5,661 nucleotides of DNA, taken from NCBI GenBank assembly GCA_008975185.1, contig BFAU01000164.1, forward strand, positions 1 to 5,661, given 5' to 3'. Shown here piece after piece: positions 1-3,998 of the stretch. A model generated the notes under the pieces. It saw only the letters and a program-made list of their open reading frames with translations, was not told where the DNA came from and did no database searches. Both the position numbers and the translations under genes were made by a program. Numbering within the stretch: the stretch's first letter is position 1; each line of letters begins with the position of its first letter. The stretch is from a bacterium MnTg04. GTDB taxonomy: Bacteria > Pseudomonadota > Gammaproteobacteria > Steroidobacterales > MnTg04.

Positions 1-55
1 AGTCGAATTCTAATTGTCTGTTTCGTTGCCATATACTGCACCTGTCAACCGCAAT

Positions 56-1246
56 CTACTCAATAATCTTTGCCACTACGCCCGCACCCACCGTACGGCC
101 ACCTTCCCGGATCGCAAACCTCAACCCGTCCTCCATCGCAATCGGTGCGATTAAATCCACCTTCATCTGGATATTGTCCCCTGGCATCACCATCTCCGTC
201 GCCTCAGGTAATTCCACCGCCCCCGTCACGTCCGTCGTGCGGAAATAAAACTGCGGCCGGTAACCCTTGAAAAACGGCGTGTGGCGGCCGCCCTCTTCCT
301 TCGTCAAAATGTAGACTTCCGCCTCAAACTTCGTGTGTGGCGTTATCGACCCCGGCTTCGCCAGCACCTGGCCACGCTCTACCTCTTCACGCTTCGTGCC
401 CCTTAACAGCACCCCCACGTTATCGCCCGCCCGGCCCTCATCAAGCAGCTTCCGGAACATCTCCACGCCCGTACACACCGTCTTCGCCGTCTCCTTGATC
501 CCAATAATCTCAATCTCGTCCCCCACCTTGACAATGCCCCGGTCAATCCGTCCCGTCACCACCGTACCGCGCCCAGAGATCGAAAACACATCCTCGATCG
601 GCATCAAAAACGGCCCATCCACCAGCCGCTCCGGCACCGGTATGTACGAATCCAACGCCTCAACCAGCTTCTCGACACTCTGCGTCCCTAGCTCAGACGT
701 ATCTCCCTCCATTGCCTTCAGCGCACTGCCGATGATGATCGGCGTGTCATCACCCGGAAATTCGTACATCGACAACAAGTCCCGGACCTCAAGCTCGACC
801 AGCTCCAGCAACTCGTCATCATCCACCATGTCCGCTTTGTTCAAATACACCACAATAAACGGCACCCCCACCTGCCGGGCTAGCAATATATGCTCCCGAG
901 TCTGCGGCATCGGTCCGTCCGCCGCCGATACCACCAGAATCGCACCGTCCATCTGCGCCGCACCCGTGATCATGTTCTTCACATAGTCCGCATGACCTGG
1001 ACAATCAACGTGCGCGTAATGCCGGTTTTCACTCTCATACTCCACATGCGCCGTCGCAATCGTGATGCCGCGAGCCTTCTCCTCCGGCGCATTGTCGATC
1101 TGATCGTAATCAATCGTGTCGCCACCATGCTTCGCAGACATCACCTTCGTCAGCGCCGCCGTCAACGTCGTCTTGCCATGATCGACATGACCTATCGTCC
1201 CAACATTGACATGCGGCTTCGTTCGGTTGAATTTTTCTTTGGCCAT
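56..1246 (-). CDS. tuf: Elongation factor Tu (EF-Tu), complete
   Basis: EF-Tu is the cytoplasmic GTPase that delivers aminoacyl-tRNA to the ribosomal A site. The 396-residue protein is full length for the bacterial family. Visible GTPase motifs are the P-loop GHVDHGKT (residues 19-26), the switch I region ending RGITI (59-63), DCPGH (81-85) with the catalytic His at 85, NKAD (136-139) for guanine recognition, and SALK (174-177). Domains 2 and 3 follow to the C-terminal VVAKIIE. E. coli has NKCD where this protein has NKAD. The ATG at 1244-1246 is preceded by GGAG (1254-1257, minus strand) with a 7-nt spacer, so the start is secure. It is the last gene of a tRNA-Tyr/Gly/Thr-tuf operon, 123 nt after tRNA-Thr. 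Codon use is odd: 28 of 29 Thr codons are ACG, 11 of 21 Arg codons are CGG, and most Val codons are GTG. Identity is certain; the codon pattern is directly visible. Confidence 0.99.
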   Translation of the reverse strand: MAKEKFNRTKPHVNVGTIGHVDHGKTTLTAALTKVMSAKHGGDTIDYDQIDNAPEEKARGITIATAHVEYESENRHYAHVDCPGHADYVKNMITGAAQMDGAILVVSAADGPMPQTREHILLARQVGVPFIVVYLNKADMVDDDELLELVELEVRDLLSMYEFPGDDTPIIIGSALKAMEGDTSELGTQSVEKLVEALDSYIPVPERLVDGPFLMPIEDVFSISGRGTVVTGRIDRGIVKVGDEIEIIGIKETAKTVCTGVEMFRKLLDEGRAGDNVGVLLRGTKREEVERGQVLAKPGSITPHTKFEAEVYILTKEEGGRHTPFFKGYRPQFYFRTTDVTGAVELPEATEMVMPGDNIQMKVDLIAPIAMEDGLRFAIREGGRTVGAGVVAKIIE

Positions 1247-1369
1247 TAGAGTACTCCGGAGCCTATTTTCATTAGGTCTTCTATCGCGTCAGCTGACGCC
1301 CGCCATCGACGGAACAGCCAGGACTTAAGATAGATAAAACTGTGTCGAGTGATACGATCTGCACAACCT
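1247..1369 (-). other. tRNA-Thr to tuf spacer (tuf leader) with 14-nt palindrome
   Basis: This 123-nt spacer lies between the CCA end of tRNA-Thr and the tuf start. It contains a perfect palindrome, GCGTCAGCTGACGC (1286-1299), which as RNA would fold into a 5-bp stem with an AGCU tetraloop about 40 nt upstream of the tuf ATG. No U-tract follows, so it is not a classical terminator. The spacer must be cut by tRNA 3' processing to release the tuf mRNA, and the hairpin may cap the new 5' end. That role is inference. Confidence 0.5.
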
Positions 1370-1444
<75 letters not shown>

Positions 1445-1468
1445 GGGAAACGTTCGAGCCCGCCTTTC

Positions 1469-1486
1469 GAGTCTTGTCTGAGACTC
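1469..1486 (-). repeat. Short inverted repeat in the Gly-Thr tRNA spacer
   Basis: The 90-nt spacer between tRNA-Gly and tRNA-Thr contains GAGTCT-TGTCTG-AGACTC on the plus strand, a 6-bp stem with a 6-nt loop. It lies in RNA removed during tRNA maturation and may guide processing. The stem is short, so chance cannot be excluded. Confidence 0.35.
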
Positions 1487-1534
1487 CTCTCGAGTTCCTA
1501 GAAGTTTCTCTCACGTCAGCCGCCATGTGCTCGT

Positions 1535-1608
1535 TGGAGCGGGTGAGCGGACTCGAACCGCCATCATCAGCTTGGAAGGCTGAGGTTCTACCGTTGAACT
1601 ACACCCGC
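1535..1608 (-). tRNA. tRNA-Gly(UCC)
   Basis: The acceptor stem is GCGGGTG/CACCCGC with discriminator T and encoded CCA (1535-1537), on the minus strand. The D arm is GTTC/GAAC, and the anticodon stem TCAGC/GCTGA encloses loop CTTCCAA (anticodon TCC). The T loop is TTCGAGT. The length with CCA is 74 nt. The anticodon arm is the same as in E. coli glyT, and the gene holds the same operon position between Tyr and Thr. Confidence 0.98.
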
Positions 1609-1639
1609 GTTCCACACTGATTACCCCCGCCACCGTCTC

Positions 1640-1724
1640 TGGTGGAGGGGGTAGGATTCGAACCTACGAAGGCATAGCCAGCAGATTTACAGTCTGCCCC
1701 CGTTGACCGCTTGGGTACCCCTCC
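1640..1724 (-). tRNA. tRNA-Tyr(GUA)
   Basis: This is a class II tRNA of 85 nt with a long variable arm. The acceptor stem is GGAGGGG/CCCCTCC with discriminator A and encoded CCA (1640-1642). The anticodon stem GCAGA/TCTGC encloses loop CTGTAAA (anticodon GTA). The variable arm contains a GGC/GCC stem, and the T arm is GTAGG-TTCGAAT-CCTAC. It is the first gene of the operon, starting about 11 nt after the predicted transcription start. Confidence 0.98.
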
Positions 1725-1741
1725 GCGAATCCAAGCCGGCT

Positions 1742-1795
1742 ATTGTGCTTGGCATGGTAATGCGTGTCAACAAAAAGTAAGAAAATTTTGCTTTC
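1742..1795 (-). promoter_or_regulatory. Promoter of the tRNA-Tyr/Gly/Thr-tuf operon with UP-like element
   Basis: On the minus strand a perfect -35 TTGACA (1765-1770) is followed by a 17-nt spacer and a -10 CACAAT (1742-1747, 4 of 6 consensus). Just upstream of the -35 (1771-1795) is an A/T-rich stretch with AAAATTTT, resembling an UP element. Just downstream of the -10 is GCCGGC, a GC-rich discriminator of the type found at stable-RNA promoters under stringent (ppGpp/DksA) control. Transcription should begin near 1735, leaving a leader of about 11 nt before tRNA-Tyr. Motifs are seen; UP activity and stringent control are inferred. Confidence 0.85.
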
Positions 1796-1918
1796 GCCGC
1801 ATCACCTGGAAGCCATGCCACGAAAGGGCTTGGCCATGCAGGCGATCAGCGGTGACGGGGTCGAGGCCAGGCATGGAAAAGAACCCCTTCTTTTCTCCCT
1901 TATTATGAAAACTGGCGC

Positions 1919-1946
1919 TTAACAAATGGCCAATCCCGTGCATAAT
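1919..1946 (+). promoter_or_regulatory. Predicted sigma70 promoter of the PilZ gene
   Basis: The -35 TTAACA (1919-1924, 5 of 6 consensus) is separated by 16 nt from the -10 CATAAT (1941-1946, 5 of 6). Transcription would begin near 1953, giving a short leader before the PilZ start. No other candidate of similar quality was seen upstream of this gene. Confidence 0.65.
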
Positions 1947-1974
1947 GTGCCTGCCGAACCGATGAAAATAATAT

Positions 1975-1978
1975 GAGG
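1975..1978 (+). promoter_or_regulatory. Ribosome binding site that decides the PilZ start
   Basis: GAGG lies 9 nt upstream of the GTG at 1988. The in-frame ATG codons at 1973 and 1979 overlap or abut this site and have no Shine-Dalgarno sequence of their own at a normal distance. The GTG start is therefore favoured. Confidence 0.55.
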
Positions 1979-1987
1979 ATGGACGGG

Positions 1988-2284
1988 GTGGCAAAAAAAC
2001 CTGAGCGAAGAGTCAATCTGCGACACAAGGCACTGACCACGGTGTACCTGTCGATACCCGGAACCGGTGGCAGACGCTGCGTTGCACGCAACGTCAGCTC
2101 CAGGGGCGTGTTTGTCGAAACCGACACCCTGGACCTGATGCGCGGCACCCAGGTCGAACTGATATTCGCCGTCAACCTCGGCCAGGTAACCCGGATTCAC
2201 AGGCGCCCCGCGGAGATTGCGCATGTCAGCACGATTGGCGCCGGCCTGCACATGACCCTGACCGGCAGCGACAGCCTTTATTGA
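1988..2284 (+). CDS. Small single-domain PilZ protein (predicted c-di-GMP binding)
   Basis: The protein is about 98 residues, beginning MAKKPERRVNLR, and is essentially one PilZ domain. Both c-di-GMP binding motifs are visible: RxxxR as RVNLR (residues 8-12) and (D/N)xSxxG as NVSSRG (35-40). They are followed by the beta-barrel strands typical of PilZ, with a hydrophobic GVFVET strand and a late GAGLHMTL strand. There is no signal peptide or membrane segment, so it should be cytosolic. PilZ proteins of this size act as c-di-GMP receptors in motility, pili or polysaccharide control; which process applies here cannot be told, since no pilus or flagellar gene is nearby. The start is taken as GTG 1988 because of GAGG at 1975-1978; ATG at 1973 or 1979 would add 5 or 3 residues. 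It has its own promoter and is convergent with msrA. Confidence 0.85.
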   Translation: MAKKPERRVNLRHKALTTVYLSIPGTGGRRCVARNVSSRGVFVETDTLDLMRGTQVELIFAVNLGQVTRIHRRPAEIAHVSTIGAGLHMTLTGSDSLY

Positions 2285-2297
2285 TTCTGCGGCAATG

Positions 2298-2313
2298 CGG
2301 CGGCTTTCCGCCG
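2298..2313. terminator. GC-rich hairpin between the convergent PilZ and msrA genes
   Basis: CGGCGG-CTTT-CCGCCG forms a 6-bp all-GC stem with a 4-nt loop, 14 nt after the PilZ stop codon and within the 65-nt gap to the msrA stop. No run of T follows on either strand, so it is at best a weak or bidirectional terminator or an mRNA-end stabiliser. Confidence 0.35.
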
Positions 2314-2349
2314 GCCGTCGAAAATTGTAACCAAGGAGTGACCTGGCCG

Positions 2350-2928
2350 CTAAACGCCGACGGCGCAGGCGATGCCGGTCCCGCCGAGACCGCAGTAACC
2401 ATCAGGGTTTTTTGCCAAGTATTGCTGATGGTATTCCTCGGCCAGGTAGAATTCACCGGCCGGCGTGATTTCCGTCGTTATTTTTCCGAAGCCGGCATGG
2501 TTCAGCGGCTCCTGATACGACTCACGGCTTGCCAGGGCCTGCTCCTTTTGCGCCCCGGTGCAGTAGGCGATCACCGAGCGGTACTGCCTGCCGATATCGT
2601 TGCCCTGGCGCATCCCCTGGCTCGGGTCATGGCCTTCCCAAAAAACCTGCAACAGGTCCGGGTAGGAAATTTGCGCCGGAAAATACACGATTCTGACGAG
2701 CTCGGCATGGCCGGTATCGCCCGTGCAAACGTCTTTATAACCGGGGTTCTTCGTTTGCCCCCCGCCATAACCCGCAGCGGTGGAAAATACGCCCGCCAGC
2801 GGCCAGAACAGTTTTTCCGCGCCCCAGAAACACCCCATACCGAACACCGCCGACTCACTATTTTCCGGAAACGGCGGCTGCAATACGTTGCCATTGATGA
2901 AATGAATCAAGTGTTTGTTATCCGGCAT
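2350..2928 (-). CDS. msrA: Peptide-methionine (S)-S-oxide reductase MsrA
   Basis: MsrA reduces methionine-S-sulfoxide, free or in proteins, back to methionine using thioredoxin. The family active-site motif GCFWG is present; its nucleophilic Cys is residue 33 from the chosen start. Other family hallmarks are GYGGG, YKDVCTGDTGHAE, VFWEGHDPSQ, GNDIGRQYRS, AEEYHQQYL and the C-terminal NPDGYCGLGGTGIAC with two resolving cysteines. In E. coli the two resolving cysteines are 8 residues apart; here they are 9 apart. Two starts are possible: GTG at 2937, overlapping the upstream methyltransferase stop by 4 nt (GTGA), or ATG at 2928, 8 nt after AAGGG. The ATG is preferred because the GTG has no spaced Shine-Dalgarno. 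The protein is then 192 aa, cytosolic, without a signal peptide. It is the second gene of an operon. Confidence 0.95.
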   Translation of the reverse strand: MPDNKHLIHFINGNVLQPPFPENSESAVFGMGCFWGAEKLFWPLAGVFSTAAGYGGGQTKNPGYKDVCTGDTGHAELVRIVYFPAQISYPDLLQVFWEGHDPSQGMRQGNDIGRQYRSVIAYCTGAQKEQALASRESYQEPLNHAGFGKITTEITPAGEFYLAEEYHQQYLAKNPDGYCGLGGTGIACAVGV

Positions 2929-2933
2929 TTTTG

Positions 2934-3938
2934 TCACCCTTCTCGCGGTCGCAACATGGTCAGTTGCTGGCCGATCAATACGTTACTGTCATGTTTGACC
3001 GGCTCAAGCACCAGGTCAACGAATCCTTGTTTCTGCGCCAGCGCCACGATAGCCTGGCTTTGCCCCGCCGGACCCGCTGCCCTGACCAGGTCTTCATAGC
3101 GCAGCCTGGCGCCGGCAAGTTCCTTCCTGCCCCGGGCCGTTTGTTCGCGGGCCGACGCCATACCCTTTGGACCCAGGACTTCCAGCGCACGGCTGCCAAA
3201 TCCCATTGCCAGGCGCAAAGATTCGGGTGAAAAAGACGACGACGCCTCGGCGCCGAGGCTCGCCGCAATTTCGTTGACCTGGTGACGCCTTTTTTCCGCC
3301 TCCTCATTGCCGGCGGTCGCCCGGCCCTCGTTCATCAGGCCTATCTGCCCGATCAGCGCATCGACCGCGTCATAAAATTTCAGCTCTTCGATCAGCTTGA
3401 TCTGCCGCAACTGTTCGCGACCCCTGCGCAGCACTTCCGAACCGTGATCGTGCATGACAAAGCAGGCTCGACCGCCCGGTTTTAGCACCCGCCAAAGTTC
3501 CGCCAACGCGTCCTTGTGCCGTGTGTATTCCAATGCATACTGACCGCTGACGCCATCGAACCACCGGTCTTCGAAGGGCAGGTCTTCGGCCGCCGCTGCC
3601 GAATGAAAGGTGATCGAGTCAACGAGTTCCGCCTTTTCCTTTAGCGACCGCCGCGGATCGATCAAGGCCAGGTCTGCCCCGTGAAGTTCAAAATCCCGCT
3701 GTTCGCTACGCGAATATTCCGCCGCCAACATCGCAATCGCGCCATTGCCGGTGCCGATATCCAGCAACCGCGCGCTCGCCGGAAAAACGGAGAAAAACTG
3801 CAGCCAGCGCTCACGCAGCTCGCCCCGATAATTGCTCTCGAAACCATCGACCATCGAGGTCAGCGGGCCCGCCGCCCAGTATTCACCCCAGAAATCCTGA
3901 TTTTCTTTCAAGCGGCTGCCCGTGTATGCGGAAAACAC
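2934..3938 (-). CDS. Class I SAM-dependent methyltransferase with long helical C-terminal extension
   Basis: The 334-aa protein has a Rossmann-type methyltransferase domain in roughly residues 35-165. SAM-binding motif I is LLDIGTGNG (58-66), followed by an acidic GADL segment (87-90), AEDLPFEDRWFDGV (117-130) and WRVLKPGGR (149-157), the pattern of Methyltransf_11-like enzymes. The substrate is not recognisable. Residues from about 165 to 334 are mostly helical by composition, rich in K, R, E and A, with possible coiled-coil stretches, and do not resemble a common domain; they may bind the substrate or a partner. The start is GTG at 3936-3938, supported by AGGT 8 nt upstream; the next Met is residue 29. 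The gene precedes msrA with touching or overlapping reading frames and is divergent from the TPR-oxygenase gene. The methyltransferase fold is secure, the substrate unknown. Confidence 0.87.
   Translation of the reverse strand: MFSAYTGSRLKENQDFWGEYWAAGPLTSMVDGFESNYRGELRERWLQFFSVFPASARLLDIGTGNGAIAMLAAEYSRSEQRDFELHGADLALIDPRRSLKEKAELVDSITFHSAAAAEDLPFEDRWFDGVSGQYALEYTRHKDALAELWRVLKPGGRACFVMHDHGSEVLRRGREQLRQIKLIEELKFYDAVDALIGQIGLMNEGRATAGNEEAEKRRHQVNEIAASLGAEASSSFSPESLRLAMGFGSRALEVLGPKGMASAREQTARGRKELAGARLRYEDLVRAAGPAGQSQAIVALAQKQGFVDLVLEPVKHDSNVLIGQQLTMLRPREG
2937..2941 (-). promoter_or_regulatory. Ribosome binding site for msrA inside the methyltransferase stop region
   Basis: On the minus strand AAGGG lies 8 nt before the ATG at 2928. 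It is formed by the last codons of the methyltransferase gene, suggesting translational coupling of the two genes. Confidence 0.55.
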
Positions 3939-3941
3939 CGA

Positions 3942-3969
3942 TTGTCACCTGCCGCCCGCCTTTAATAAA
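3942..3969 (+). promoter_or_regulatory. Weak candidate promoter for the TPR-oxygenase gene
   Basis: The -35 TTGTCA (3942-3947, 5 of 6) lies 16 nt before AATAAA (3964-3969, 4 of 6). This would start transcription near 3976, about 23 nt before the ATG. The -35 box sits over the methyltransferase ribosome binding region on the other strand. No convincing promoter was seen for the minus-strand operon in the same 60-nt gap. Confidence 0.3.
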
Positions 3970-3970
3970 G
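3960..3970. repeat. A/T-rich palindrome in the divergent intergenic region
   Basis: CTTTAATAAAG is a perfect 11-nt palindrome (5-bp arms around a central A) in the middle of the 60-nt gap between two divergent genes. It overlaps the candidate -10 of the plus-strand gene, so it could be an operator for both directions. Short A/T palindromes also arise by chance. Confidence 0.35.
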
Positions 3971-3998
3971 TCCCGCCATTAACTAAAGTGATGGCCTG

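Larger units (their letters stand above)
1725..1972. other. Divergent intergenic region between the tRNA-tuf operon and the PilZ gene
   Basis: No gene is supported in these 248 bases. They hold the minus-strand tRNA-operon promoter on the left and the plus-strand PilZ promoter on the right. Between them the 7-mer GGCATGG occurs three times: plus strand at 1751-1757 and 1870-1876, and minus strand at 1813-1819. A related TTGGCCATGC lies near 1830. CCAAGC (1731-1736) and GCTTGG (1747-1752) form an inverted repeat flanking the tRNA -10 box. Confidence 0.6.

Noticed and set aside
7..49. Possible promoter downstream of tuf on the minus strand: TTGACA (43-48) and TAGAAT (7-12)
   Set aside because: The two boxes are 30 nt apart, far too wide for one promoter, and neither has a good partner at 16-18 nt. 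A promoter for the next gene may exist beyond the window, but this pair does not support one.
25..49. Imperfect inverted repeat GTTGCCA/TGTCAAC after tuf as a terminator
   Set aside because: It has only 6 of 7 pairs with an 11-nt loop, and no T-run follows on the minus strand.
333..986. Long open frame on the plus strand opposite tuf
   Set aside because: It is the antisense of a certain EF-Tu gene. The frame stays open because of the strong G-ending codon bias of tuf, and its Ser/Pro/Thr-rich translation resembles no protein family.
1767..1994. Small minus-strand frame upstream of tRNA-Tyr
   Set aside because: It covers both promoters, lacks a ribosome binding site and has a composition typical of non-coding DNA.
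2281..3099. Plus-strand open frame of 272 codons opposite msrA and the methyltransferase
   Set aside because: It covers two clearly recognised genes on the other strand, has no ribosome binding site and shows no family motif.
3939..3998. Sigma54-type or strong sigma70 promoter for the methyltransferase-msrA operon
   Set aside because: No GG-N10-GC pair in the correct context and no -35/-10 pair with acceptable spacing were found on the minus strand.
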